A DNA stretch of 64,000 nt, taken from Ardenticatenaceae bacterium (lineage in GTDB: Bacteria; Chloroflexota; Anaerolineae; Promineifilales; Promineifilaceae). The stretch covers positions 186,001-250,000 of the forward strand of contig JACKCC010000012.1 of the NCBI GenBank assembly GCA_020634245.1, given 5' to 3'. Every line of letters begins with the position of its first letter. Position 1 is the first letter of the stretch. A program made the position numbers and the translations under genes. Below, piece after piece: positions 34,003 to 42,448 of the stretch. The notes beneath the pieces were generated by a model. That model made no database searches. It was given only the letters and a program-made list of their open reading frames with translations, and was not told where the DNA came from.

Positions 34003-34088
34003 ATTGATTCCCTTTACAAAACCACGAAGGACACGGAGTGCGCAGAGGGTTCTTACTCCGCGTTCTCCGCGACCTCCGCAGTTATAAT
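34003..34088. repeat. Intergenic 'CCACGAAGGACACGGAG' repeat
   Basis: The 86-bp gap between MoaD-like gene and AOR holds ACCACGAAGGACACGGAG and facing CTCCGCGTTCTCCGCG, a repeat related to the piece near 29962-30000. It interrupts an otherwise tight gene pair. A ribosome site for AOR is not obvious in it. Confidence 0.45.
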
Positions 34089-34334
34089 TTATCCGCCGGC
34101 GGCAGCGCGAAAAATTTCTACGGTATCGCCGTCGGCCAGGATGGTATCGAGCGGCTTGATTTGGCCGTTAACGGCCGTTTGCACATTCCCGATTATCGTC
34201 AGGCTGTCAATCACGTCGCCAACCGTGCTGCCGGCCGCCAACGAAAGTTCAGACCGGCCATCGGGCGGTAGCTTTTCGCGCAGAATGCCGTACAGCCGAA
34301 TTTGAATCTTGATGTCGTGTACCGAAGGTGACAG
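34089..34334 (-). CDS. MoaD/ThiS-like sulfur carrier without a standard start codon
   Basis: About 75-82 residues on the minus strand ending in E-I-F-R-A-A-A-G-G, the C-terminal G-G of MoaD/ThiS. The rest fits: K-I-Q-I-R-L-Y-G-I-L-R-E-K-L near the N-terminus, then T-V-G-D-V-I-D-S and L-D-T-I-L-A-D-G-D-T-V. Probably supplies sulfur for the tungstopterin of the adjacent AOR. No ATG, GTG or TTG is available in frame: the frame opens after a TGA inside the palindrome at 34328-34356, and the only candidate starts are CTG (34334-34332) or a rare ATC/ATT near 34313. The start given is therefore provisional. Confidence 0.65.
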   Translation of the reverse strand: MSPSVHDIKIQIRLYGILREKLPPDGRSELSLAAGSTVGDVIDSLTIIGNVQTAVNGQIKPLDTILADGDTVEIFRAAAGG

Positions 34335-34356
34335 TCTCTTTTCCAGTGACTGTCAC
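34328..34356. repeat. Diverged GTGACAG palindrome overlapping the MoaD-like 5' end
   Basis: GTGACAGTCTCTTTTCCAGTGACTGTCAC; outer GTGACAG/CTGTCAC arms match the copies at 5746, 11964 and 57940, the middle is altered. It fills the space between proX's stop and the MoaD-like frame and may have replaced the original start. Confidence 0.65.
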
Positions 34357-34366
34357 CTAATCCAGG

Positions 34367-35287
34367 CTACGGCAGCCAGCTCTTCCAAATGTCTTCGTGG
34401 GCGTCTATCCAGGCCTGAGCCGCTTCTTCTACCGTCTTACCATCACTCAACATAGCCAGCATCTCAATCTGGGCATCGCTGCCATAATTCATGTTGGCCA
34501 GGAAAGTGTGAACGGCCGCATCCTTTTCCTCGAGTCCCGCACTGAAAATTTTCATCAGATGGTCTTCGGGATAAGCGCAGGCAATCTTCGCCTCGTCGGC
34601 ATAGCAGGCATCACTGTAAGGCGGCAGCTGCACCTGCACCAAATCCATCTGCTGGAAGATAGCGTGGGGCGAGTAGAAGTAAAACAGCACTGGTTCCTGG
34701 CGGCTGTAAGCCGACGACACCTCGGCCAGCAGTGCATCCTCTGAACCAGTCCAGACAACCTGGAATGGCAGCCCTAAATTGGTAATGATCTGCTCATCAT
34801 ACTGAACCCAACTGGGATCGGCGCCGAGGAAACGGCCGTTATCCCCCGTTTCGGCCGTAGCAAATTCCGCTGCTGCATCCTTGTAACCCTCCCACGTGGC
34901 CAACGCCGGATTCGCATCCACCACGTACTTAGGCACATACCAGCCAATCTCACCGACCGGCCCTAATAAACCGCCGTCTTCCACTGTGCCCAGGTTGCCG
35001 ATATATTCGGCAATGCGTTCACCGTGCCCCGATGGCCACACTTCCAAACTGGCATCCACGTCGCCGCCGGCCAGCGCATCCCACTGGGCATTTTCATCCA
35101 AAGAAACAATCTCAACCGGATTACCCAACTCTTTCTCAATAATTATTTTGGCGACTTCCACATTCAATTCGGAGGCCGGCCAGGGATTTTCAACCAGGGT
35201 AATCGTTGGCTTGGCTCCACCGCCACAGGCGACAACCAATAAAGCCAGCAAAACCAGAAAACCAACAAGAATTGACTTCTTCGACAT
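34367..35287 (-). CDS. proX: Glycine betaine/choline-binding lipoprotein
   Basis: 306 residues. Lipoprotein signal ends L-L-V-V-A-C-G-G. The mature domain reads as OpuAC/ProX: T-I-T-L-V-E-N-P-W-P-A-S, D-V-D-A-S-L-E-V-W-P-S, and the Trp/Tyr-rich Y-V-P-K-Y-V and W-E-G-Y-K-D-A that form an aromatic cage around a quaternary ammonium. AGGAGAG precedes the ATG. It is the third component after the double ProW and ProV to the right, but an IS element (35411-36567) separates it from them, so it must rely on its own promoter or on readthrough. Confidence 0.88.
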   Translation of the reverse strand: MSKKSILVGFLVLLALLVVACGGGAKPTITLVENPWPASELNVEVAKIIIEKELGNPVEIVSLDENAQWDALAGGDVDASLEVWPSGHGERIAEYIGNLGTVEDGGLLGPVGEIGWYVPKYVVDANPALATWEGYKDAAAEFATAETGDNGRFLGADPSWVQYDEQIITNLGLPFQVVWTGSEDALLAEVSSAYSRQEPVLFYFYSPHAIFQQMDLVQVQLPPYSDACYADEAKIACAYPEDHLMKIFSAGLEEKDAAVHTFLANMNYGSDAQIEMLAMLSDGKTVEEAAQAWIDAHEDIWKSWLP

Positions 35288-35410
35288 CTCTTCTCTCCTT
35301 TATTTAGTGGGAAAATATTTTTTTGTTGTTCTGAATCAGTGGTCCAGAACAACTCGTTTACAGGAATCAGTTTACGAGCGTCTGTTTCAGGAATTGTTGG
35401 CGTTTAATAA

Positions 35411-36567
35411 CTCATGTTACGCGCAGATAGCGCGAAGGTTAACATAATTATAAAATCCAGGTCTTGGAGAATCAGCCTATGAACTACAATATCCTCGACC
35501 TGTATTCAGACTATTTGTTAAGCTCATTTGGACAAACGACAGCTACCGGACTGGCTAGATTACTTGAAGGTGAAATCAGCCATGACCAAGTCACTCGCAT
35601 GCTCGCCAGTGAAAAATTGACGGCGAAGACATGGTGGAAACTGGTCAAACCACAGGTACGGCAAATCGAACGAGAAGATGGTGTCATGATTGTCGACGAT
35701 TCCATTGTGGAAAAGCCATACACAGATGAGAATGAGATCATCTGTTGGCACTATGACCACGCCAAAGACAAAACTGTCAAAGGTATCAACTTCATTACAA
35801 CCTTGTATGAAGCCCAAGGAATCGCTTTGCCAGTGTCCTTCGTGTTAGTGGCCAAGACAGAGACCTATCTTGACAAGAAAACAGGCAAAGAAAAGCGCAA
35901 AAGTGCCGTGACCAAGAATGAACACTATCGTCGCATGCTGCAGACGGCTGTAGCTAATCGCATCCCGTTCCGGTATGTGCTCAATGACGTGTGGTTTGCC
36001 TCGGCCGAAAACATGCGATTTGTGAAGTTGGACCTGGAGAAAGAGTTCATCATGGGGCTCAAGGGCAATCGCAAGGTGGCTTTGTCCGAGGCAGATAAAG
36101 CCAATGGCCAGTATCAGCGGATTGAAGACATGAACCTACCAGAAGGCACGACCCGTATCATCTATCTGGAAGGGGTCCCATTCCCCTTACAGCTATTACG
36201 CCAGGTTTTCACAAACGGAGATGGCTCAACCGGCGTGCGTTATCTGGTAACCAGTGACTTGACCCTGAGTGCTGACCAAATCATTACAATCTACCAAAGA
36301 CGGTGGAGAGTAGAAGAGTATCACCGGTCACTCAAGCAAAATATGGCGCTAACTCAATCGCCAACCCGTACCGAAACAACGCAAACGAATCATTTCGTGG
36401 CGGCGCTGTGGTCGTTTGTCAAAATGGAGTTGTTAAAGGTCCGAACAAAGAAAAATCATTATCAGTTGAAAAACCAGTTGTATTTATCCGCCTTGCAACA
36501 GGCTTTTCATGAACTGCAGCAGCTTCAGCCGGTTTCACTGGTTCAAGCTGCTACTGCGTAACATCAG
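35411..36567. mobile_element. IS701-like insertion sequence, 1157 bp, intact
   Basis: Ends CTCATGTTACGC (35411-35422) and GCGTAACATCAG (36556-36567) are near-perfect inverted repeats (11 of 12). A 7-bp direct repeat TTAATAA flanks both sides (35404-35410 and 36568-36574), a clear target duplication. The element carries a single gene and no ACGGCCGT. Its insertion splits the betaine transporter operon. Confidence 0.88.
35479..36561 (+). CDS. IS701-like DDE transposase
   Basis: About 360 residues from the ATG at 35479 (GGAGA upstream; a TTG five codons earlier is possible). N-terminal Y-S-D-Y-L-L-S-S-F-G-Q-T-T-A-T-G-L and then M-I-V-D-D-S-I-V-E-K-P mark the group; the second Asp is in the Y-V-L-N-D-V-W-F segment and the Glu in the W-R-V-E-E-Y-H-R segment, so a full DDE set is likely. 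No frameshift. It reads opposite to the proVWX genes around it. Confidence 0.9.
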   Translation: MNYNILDLYSDYLLSSFGQTTATGLARLLEGEISHDQVTRMLASEKLTAKTWWKLVKPQVRQIEREDGVMIVDDSIVEKPYTDENEIICWHYDHAKDKTVKGINFITTLYEAQGIALPVSFVLVAKTETYLDKKTGKEKRKSAVTKNEHYRRMLQTAVANRIPFRYVLNDVWFASAENMRFVKLDLEKEFIMGLKGNRKVALSEADKANGQYQRIEDMNLPEGTTRIIYLEGVPFPLQLLRQVFTNGDGSTGVRYLVTSDLTLSADQIITIYQRRWRVEEYHRSLKQNMALTQSPTRTETTQTNHFVAALWSFVKMELLKVRTKKNHYQLKNQLYLSALQQAFHELQQLQPVSLVQAATA

Positions 36568-36594
36568 TTAATAAATAAAACGGCATACAAAGCT

Positions 36595-36663
36595 GTCATG
36601 CTGAGTGAAACGAAGCATCCCGACTAAGTTGAATGGGATTCTTCGCCTTCGGCTCAGAATGAC
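36595..36663. repeat. GTCATGCTGAGTGAAACGAAGCATC intergenic repeat
   Basis: A 69-bp repeat with terminal GTCAT-GCTGAG and CTCAG-AATGAC inverted ends. A second copy in opposite orientation lies at 58184-58254. Similar repeats are widespread in bacterial genomes; here it lies at the end of the double proW gene. Confidence 0.7.
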
Positions 36664-36717
36664 ATTTAGTTACCCAATTTAAATTTTAAACTACAACAAT
36701 TCCCGAAACACCAAACT

Positions 36718-38853
36718 TCAAGCGACGTTAGCCGCCAGACTGGCTTTGTGGGCCATCTTTTGCGTGATGCGATCAATTACAATTGCCAGCAGCACAATCG
36801 CCAAACCCGCTTCAACGCTGCGACCCAGATTATCATTGGCAAACCCCTGGTACACCTCCAATCCCAATCCTGTAGCGCCAACCAATCCGGCAATAATCAC
36901 CATCGCCAATACCATCATGATCGTCTGGTTGATGCCCAGCATGACTGATGGAAAAGCGATGGGAATTTCGACTTTGGCCAATGTCTGCCACCAGGTGGAG
37001 CCAAACGCGGCGGCGGATTCTTTGAGTGTTTCATCCACCCCGCGAATACCGGCATTGGTCAGCCGAATAACCGGAACGGCCGCATACAAAACTGAGGCAA
37101 TTAAACCGGCAACACTGCCCGTCCCAAACAACATAATCACCGGAACCAGATAAACAAAAATCGGAATCGTCTGCAAAAAATCGAGGATGGGGCGAATCGC
37201 TCTGTCTGCCCGATCGCTGTGCGAAGCCCAAATGCCCAGCGGAATCCCCAGAACCACGCAGATGATGACGGCCACGAGCGTTTGCCCCAGCGTGTCCATC
37301 GCAAACGGCCACATCCCAATAAAACCAATGGCCATCATCAACGCCCAAACAACCAGAGCCAGCTTCCAGCCGTCGGCCATAAAAGCCAGGTAAACAAAGA
37401 AAAAAGCGACGACAATCCAGGGCAGTTGCACGGCCAGAAAATGGGTCAAAGGCTGGAAAACGCGAATGATGAGGAAATCGCGCAGCGGGCCAGTGCCGAT
37501 GCCGGAGCCGCCAATATCGTAGAGATTGACCTGCATCCACTTCACCAGCGCGTCAACCGGCTGGCTGATATTCAGGCGCAGCCCGCGGGGGAATTGGTGG
37601 ACGCCCAGCAGCCGCAGCAGCAGGCTCAAAACAACCAGGGTCAAGATGATGATGACGGCATCGGCGTATTTGTCGAGGAAACGGCCGTTCCCCTTCCCCA
37701 CACTTTTCAACTGCCCCGTCAACCAATCTGCTCCGGCGCGGCCGGCTTTATACAAGCCATCGATACTCTGCTCAATCCCTTCGACGACCCGGTTACCGCG
37801 CCGTTTTTCGCTGAACAAGCGGAATCCCTGAAACAGCGGTTCGCTGTGCCGTTCAATCTGTGACAAACCGGCCGTGACCCGATCCAGTAAAACAGCCATC
37901 AACACAATCGCCAGTCCGGCCTCCAGCGCCGAGCCGACTTGCAGGCGGCGCAGCGCCTTTAGCACCACATCGCCCAAACCGCCCGCGCCAATCAGCGAAG
38001 CGATAACGACGATACTCAAAGCCATCATGATTGTCTGATTGACGCCAACCATAATCGTCGGCAAAGCCAGCGGCAGGCGTACTTTGCGCAAAATCTGGCG
38101 TTCAGTCGAACCAAATGCCTGAGCCGCTTCGATGGCATCTTCGGGGACGGAACGCAGTCCCAAACTGGTCAAGCGAATGGCCGGCGGCAGAGCATAAATG
38201 ACAGTAGCGATGATGCTGGGCACGCGGGCTACACCAAAAAAGAGGAGTACTGGAATCAGGTACACGTAAGCGGGCATGGTCTGCATCGCATCAAGAATGG
38301 GCCGCAAAATTTGCTCCACCCGGTCGTTTTGCGCCGACCAGATACCCAGTGGAACGCCGATGACCAGGGAAAAGAGAACGGCCGTTACCATCAACGACAG
38401 CGTCTGCATACTTTCTTCCCACAATCCAAACATCCCCATCGGAAGCAGGCAAAGAGCCGTCAGCAGTGCCAGCCGCAAGCCGCGAATGCGATCGGCGGCC
38501 ACAAAAACAGCCAGCACAACCACCGGCCAGGGCAGCCACAACAGGAAATCTTCAATTCGTCGCAGCAGGAAATCAATCACGGCACTCAACGGCTCAAAAA
38601 AGAAGACGAACAGCCAATTACTGTTACGATTCACGACCACCCAGCGCTTGAACTCATTCAGTACATTGCGCAACCCCAGGTTCCATGACTCCGGGAAAAG
38701 GTTGAGCTGGTTGACCCAATGGCTGATGAAAAACAGCACAATTACGCCAACGGCGAATATTCCACCCCAAATGAGGAATTGATTGATAGTTGGCTGGGGA
38801 ACGGCCGTTCCCCGTCGTTCACTCGTGCTGCCGGTTAATTCAGCCATGTTCAA
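36718..38853 (-). CDS. proW: Fused double permease of betaine ABC transporter (ProW-ProW)
   Basis: 711 residues, about twice the normal ProW. Two full permease modules lie in tandem. The first has A-F-G-S-T-E-R-Q-I-L-R-K-V-R-L-P near residue 240, the second A-F-G-S-T-W-W-Q-T-L-A-K-V-E-I-P near 620, both the EAA-type loop that contacts the ATPase, followed each time by N-Q-T-I-M-M. A linker with two or three further helices joins them. Its start overlaps proV by four bases. One polypeptide could form the entire transmembrane pathway that usually needs a homodimer. Confidence 0.88.
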   Translation of the reverse strand: MNMAELTGSTSERRGTAVPQPTINQFLIWGGIFAVGVIVLFFISHWVNQLNLFPESWNLGLRNVLNEFKRWVVVNRNSNWLFVFFFEPLSAVIDFLLRRIEDFLLWLPWPVVVLAVFVAADRIRGLRLALLTALCLLPMGMFGLWEESMQTLSLMVTAVLFSLVIGVPLGIWSAQNDRVEQILRPILDAMQTMPAYVYLIPVLLFFGVARVPSIIATVIYALPPAIRLTSLGLRSVPEDAIEAAQAFGSTERQILRKVRLPLALPTIMVGVNQTIMMALSIVVIASLIGAGGLGDVVLKALRRLQVGSALEAGLAIVLMAVLLDRVTAGLSQIERHSEPLFQGFRLFSEKRRGNRVVEGIEQSIDGLYKAGRAGADWLTGQLKSVGKGNGRFLDKYADAVIIILTLVVLSLLLRLLGVHQFPRGLRLNISQPVDALVKWMQVNLYDIGGSGIGTGPLRDFLIIRVFQPLTHFLAVQLPWIVVAFFFVYLAFMADGWKLALVVWALMMAIGFIGMWPFAMDTLGQTLVAVIICVVLGIPLGIWASHSDRADRAIRPILDFLQTIPIFVYLVPVIMLFGTGSVAGLIASVLYAAVPVIRLTNAGIRGVDETLKESAAAFGSTWWQTLAKVEIPIAFPSVMLGINQTIMMVLAMVIIAGLVGATGLGLEVYQGFANDNLGRSVEAGLAIVLLAIVIDRITQKMAHKASLAANVA

Positions 38854-39866
38854 CTCTCCGCCATGGCCAGCAGCACAGTCCGCCGGTCCAACACGCCAAT
38901 CACGTCACCGGCCTCATCAATCACCGGCAAAATCTTGTCTACGGCAATCACCTGCGGGATCAATTCCTCCAGTGTCGTATTTTGGGGCACACCCTGGTCA
39001 ACAAACTGGATAGTATCGGTGATGGGTTTCATCACGGAAGCGGCCGTTAACACCTTCGCCCGCGGCACATCCTGCGTAAACTCGCGCACATAATCATTCA
39101 CCGGATGAGCCACAATCTGCTGCGCCGTGCCAATCTGCACAATCTCGCCATCCTTCATGATGGCAATCCGGTCGCCCAGCTTAATTGCTTCCAAGAAATC
39201 GTGCGTGATAAAAATAATCGTCTTGTGCAACGTTTTTTGCAGATTCAGCAGCTCATTTTGCATATCTCGCCGGATTAGCGGATCCAGCGCGCTAAACGGC
39301 TCATCGCACAACATGATTTCCGGATCAACCGCCAGCGCCCGCGCTAGCCCAACCCGCTGCTGCATCCCGCCGCTCAACTCATGTGGGAAACGCCGCCCCC
39401 AACCGGTAAGCCCCACCAGTTCCAACACTTCCCGCGCCTTCACCCGCCGCTCGGCCACGCCCATCCCCTGTACTTCCAGTCCATAAGCCACATTGTCCAC
39501 CACCCGCCGGTGTGGGAACAAACCAAACCGCTGGAATACCATACTTACCGTATGCCGCCGCAGTTCGCGCAACTCATCCCCATTCATCGCCGTCACATCG
39601 GCATTGTTGATCATCACCTGGCCTGCCGTCGGCTCAATCAATCGCGATAAACAGCGTACCAACGTCGATTTACCGCTGCCCGACAGCCCCATCACCACAA
39701 ACACCTCCCCCTCCGCCACATCAAAAGAAACATCACGCACGCCAATTACATGCCCTGTCTGGCGCAAAACTTCGCTGCGCGAATCTCCTTGGGTTATGGT
39801 TTTGAAGACGTGTTGTGGGTTAGGACCGAATATTTTCCAGATATGATTGAGTTGTACTTTGCTCAT
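38850..39866 (-). CDS. proV: Betaine/choline ABC transporter ATPase with CBS domains
   Basis: 338 residues. ATPase core with Walker A G-L-S-G-S-G-K-S-T, signature L-S-G-G-M-Q-Q-R, Walker B I-M-L-C-D-E-P and H-switch I-T-H-D. The C-terminal 80 residues form a CBS-like part (D-V-I-G-V-L-D-R-R near the end), which in OpuA senses ionic strength. The start at 39866 lies 47 bases inside the upstream regulator gene. Together with double ProW and ProX it makes an OpuA/ProU-type osmolyte importer. Confidence 0.9.
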   Translation of the reverse strand: MSKVQLNHIWKIFGPNPQHVFKTITQGDSRSEVLRQTGHVIGVRDVSFDVAEGEVFVVMGLSGSGKSTLVRCLSRLIEPTAGQVMINNADVTAMNGDELRELRRHTVSMVFQRFGLFPHRRVVDNVAYGLEVQGMGVAERRVKAREVLELVGLTGWGRRFPHELSGGMQQRVGLARALAVDPEIMLCDEPFSALDPLIRRDMQNELLNLQKTLHKTIIFITHDFLEAIKLGDRIAIMKDGEIVQIGTAQQIVAHPVNDYVREFTQDVPRAKVLTAASVMKPITDTIQFVDQGVPQNTTLEELIPQVIAVDKILPVIDEAGDVIGVLDRRTVLLAMAES

Positions 39867-40440
39867 TATTCCCGTCGCTTTTGAGCGGTCCTCGCGTTAA
39901 AGAAAAAATTAGATCGATGATCTCTTGCCGTCTTTCTTCGTTTGGCGGCGCATACTTATGCATTTCCGCAAACCAAAGCCCATCAACCGCAAACCGCACC
40001 AACGTGGCCCAGGTCGGATCGAGGCGACTGGCTTCAATGCGCCGCTGCCAATCGACATATTTACGCCGCATCAATTGATGGGCGCTGGCATACTTTTCTT
40101 CCGCTGCAAACAGGCTAGCGTACAAACTGGCATTGTCAGGATCGATGATTTGCTCAATGGATGCCTTGGCATATGCCCTCAGCCAGGCGCCGGGTTCATC
40201 TGCTTCCTCCAGCACCAGTTCCTGGATACGCGTCTCAAATTTATCGTTGTGATACTCAAACAGGGATTCAATTAACGACTGTTTGGTGGGAAAATGATAG
40301 AGTAGTCCGCCTTTGCTCAAGCCCGCCTCATCCGACACTGCTTCCAATGTCAAATTAGTCAAGCCTTCACGCTGTAATATCCGGCTGCATGCCTCAAAGA
40401 TCAACTCACGCGTTTCTGTAGCGGTTCTACGCTGACTCAC
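39820..40440 (-). CDS. TetR-family regulator (BetI-like context)
   Basis: 206 residues starting at GTG (40440). N-terminal HTH: I-F-E-A-C-S-R-I-L, then G-L-S-K-G-G-L-L-Y-H-F-P-T-K as recognition helix. The ligand domain fits TetR proteins that bind small quaternary compounds or fatty acids but is not diagnostic. Between the betaine transporter genes and the divergent choline dehydrogenase, it most likely represses both, as BetI does. Its last 15 codons overlap proV in another frame, which would tie their translation together. Confidence 0.8.
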   Translation of the reverse strand: MSQRRTATETRELIFEACSRILQREGLTNLTLEAVSDEAGLSKGGLLYHFPTKQSLIESLFEYHNDKFETRIQELVLEEADEPGAWLRAYAKASIEQIIDPDNASLYASLFAAEEKYASAHQLMRRKYVDWQRRIEASRLDPTWATLVRFAVDGLWFAEMHKYAPPNEERRQEIIDLIFSLTRGPLKSDGNNEQSTTQSYLENIRS

Positions 40441-40703
40441 TCAATTTCACCTCAAAAGAGGCCCTCTTCTTCTGCAAATAAATGAACGGCCGTAATTCTT
40501 GTGGTTAACAAGTGCGTATTGTCTCTAAAAGTTACTGTTCAATCAACTAATCAAAACAACGATACCATCCTGGGGGAAATTTCGCTCAAATTCATGTTGG
40601 CATCGCCGCTAATTACGTCTAGAATAACGTGGGTTTTTACTATACCATCTGGACGGTACAGTTGTCAATTAAGTATATGGGGAATACAAAAAGGCAGGCT
40701 GAA
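40441..40703. promoter_or_regulatory. Divergent tetR-betA control region
   Basis: 263 bp between the divergent genes. It holds the dyad at 40639-40662, a partial second copy of its left half (ATACCATCCTGG near 40561), and CTTGT-n5-ACAAG near 40498. AAGGCAGG precedes the betA ATG at 40704. No clean -35/-10 pair for either direction could be chosen. Confidence 0.5.
40639..40662. promoter_or_regulatory. Candidate TetR operator ACTATACC-n8-GGTACAGT
   Basis: 8-bp arms with 7 of 8 matches and an 8-base spacer, 42 bp before betA. Size and placement fit a TetR-family site for the divergent regulator; binding is inferred. Confidence 0.5.
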
Positions 40704-42368
40704 ATGAACGAATCCACAAAAAATTTCGATACGATTATCGTAGGTGGCGGTTCGGCTGGCTGTATCCTGGCTAACCGCCTGAGCGCCGCACCCGACAATC
40801 ATGTTTTGGTTATCGAAGCGGGCCGACCCGATTATTTTTGGGACATCTTTGTCCACATGCCGGCCGCGCTGACCTATCCCATCGGGAGCAAACATTATGA
40901 TTGGCTCTACGTCACAGAGCCGGAGCCGTTTATGCTTAACCGGCGTATTACCCAGGGACGCGGCAAAATTCTGGGCGGCTCCAGCAGCATCAACGGCATG
41001 ATTTTTCAAAGAGGCAACCCGCTGGATTACGAAAAATGGGGCCGCGCACCGGGCATGGCTAACTGGGATTACGCCCACTGCCTGCCCTACTTCAAGCGCA
41101 TGGAAACTTGCCTGGCCAGCGACGATGATTTCCGCGGCACAGACGGGCCATTAGTGTTGGAACGAGGTCCAGCAACTAATCCACTCTTCAGCGCCTTTTT
41201 CGAGGCTGTTCAACAAGCCGGTTATGAGCTAACCCAAGATGTAAATGGCTACAGACAAGAAGGCTTTGCTAAATTTGACCGCAACGTCCATCACGGGCGA
41301 CGGCTGAGTGCTGCCCGCGCCTATCTCCATCCGGTCAAAAATCGCCCTAATCTGACCGTGATGACCCGCACTCTGGTCACCAAAATCCTGTTTGAGGGGA
41401 AACGAGCTGTCGGCGTGGAAATTAAGCAATACGGAAAACCTGTACAAAAGATATGGGGCGGTGAAGTTATTTTGAGCGGTGGCGCGTTTAATTCGCCGCA
41501 GCTTTTGCAGCTTTCAGGCGTGGGCAATGCGACCGAACTGGCGGCATTGGGCATTGACGTGGTTCATGATTTGCCGGGCGTGGGCGAAAATTTGCAAGAC
41601 CATTTGGAGGTGTATATCCAGCACGCTTGCAGCCAGCCGGTATCGGTTTACCCGGCGCTGCAATGGTATAACAAGCCGTGGGTGGGTTTGCAATGGCTTC
41701 TTTTCAAAAGCGGGCCGGCAGCCACCAATCATTTTGAAGCGGGCGGTTTTATTCGCAGCAATAATGATATGGCTTATCCGAACGTGATGTTCCATTTCCT
41801 GCCGGTGGCTATCCGCTATGACGGCACGTCACCCAGCGGCGGTCATGGCTATCAGGTTCACGTAGGGCCAATGTATTCGGATGCTGTCGGATCGGTGAAA
41901 ATAAAATCGACCGATCCCACTGTTTACCCGGCCTTGCGGTTTAATTATCTTTCTACGGAGCAAGACCAGCGGGAATGGGTGGAAGCGGTTCACTGCGCAC
42001 GCCACATTTTGGAGCAGCCGGCGTTCGATGCTTACAATGGTGGTGAAATCTCACCCGGCACGGCCGTGCAAAGTGACAAGGAGATTCTGGATTGGGTGCG
42101 GCGTGACGGTGAAACGGCTTACCATCCATCGTGTACATGTAAAATGGGGGCGGACGAAATGGCTGTCATTGACCCCGATTCAATGAAGGTTCACGGTCTG
42201 GAAGGGCTGCGTGTCGTGGATGCCTCGTCCATGCCCAGCCTGACCAATGGCAATATTTACGCGCCGGTAATGATGCTGGCCGAAAAAGCCGCTGACTTGA
42301 TTGCGGGCAATACGCCGCTGCCGCCGGAAAAGGTTGAGTTTTTCCGACGAGGCGTATCGGATCAATAA
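40704..42368 (+). CDS. betA: Choline dehydrogenase-like GMC oxidoreductase
   Basis: 554 residues from the ATG at 40704. FAD-binding V-G-G-G-S-A-G-C-I-L-A-N-R-L at the N-terminus, GMC signature 1 around G-R-G-K-I-L-G-G-S-S-S-I-N-G-M, signature 2 around S-G-G-A-F-N-S-P-Q-L-L-Q-L-S-G, and C-terminal H-P-S-C-T-C-K-M-G with the catalytic His. Length matches BetA, which oxidises choline to betaine aldehyde. Beside a TetR gene and a betaine/choline importer this is a coherent osmoprotection locus, but betaine aldehyde dehydrogenase is absent here. Some GMC relatives take other alcohols. Confidence 0.88.
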   Translation: MNESTKNFDTIIVGGGSAGCILANRLSAAPDNHVLVIEAGRPDYFWDIFVHMPAALTYPIGSKHYDWLYVTEPEPFMLNRRITQGRGKILGGSSSINGMIFQRGNPLDYEKWGRAPGMANWDYAHCLPYFKRMETCLASDDDFRGTDGPLVLERGPATNPLFSAFFEAVQQAGYELTQDVNGYRQEGFAKFDRNVHHGRRLSAARAYLHPVKNRPNLTVMTRTLVTKILFEGKRAVGVEIKQYGKPVQKIWGGEVILSGGAFNSPQLLQLSGVGNATELAALGIDVVHDLPGVGENLQDHLEVYIQHACSQPVSVYPALQWYNKPWVGLQWLLFKSGPAATNHFEAGGFIRSNNDMAYPNVMFHFLPVAIRYDGTSPSGGHGYQVHVGPMYSDAVGSVKIKSTDPTVYPALRFNYLSTEQDQREWVEAVHCARHILEQPAFDAYNGGEISPGTAVQSDKEILDWVRRDGETAYHPSCTCKMGADEMAVIDPDSMKVHGLEGLRVVDASSMPSLTNGNIYAPVMMLAEKAADLIAGNTPLPPEKVEFFRRGVSDQ

Positions 42369-42408
42369 AAAAAGACCAGTCATGCCTGTTGGCATGACTG
42401 GTCTTTTT
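42369..42408 (+). terminator. Intrinsic terminator after betA
   Basis: AAAAAGACCAGTCATGCC and GGCATGACTGGTCTTTTT form a perfect 18-bp stem with loop TGTT directly after the stop; the T-run at the end gives termination for betA, and the A-run for the opposing gene. Confidence 0.92.
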
Positions 42409-42448
42409 GATTTTGATGATGATGGGCAGTGGGGAAACGGCCGTTACC

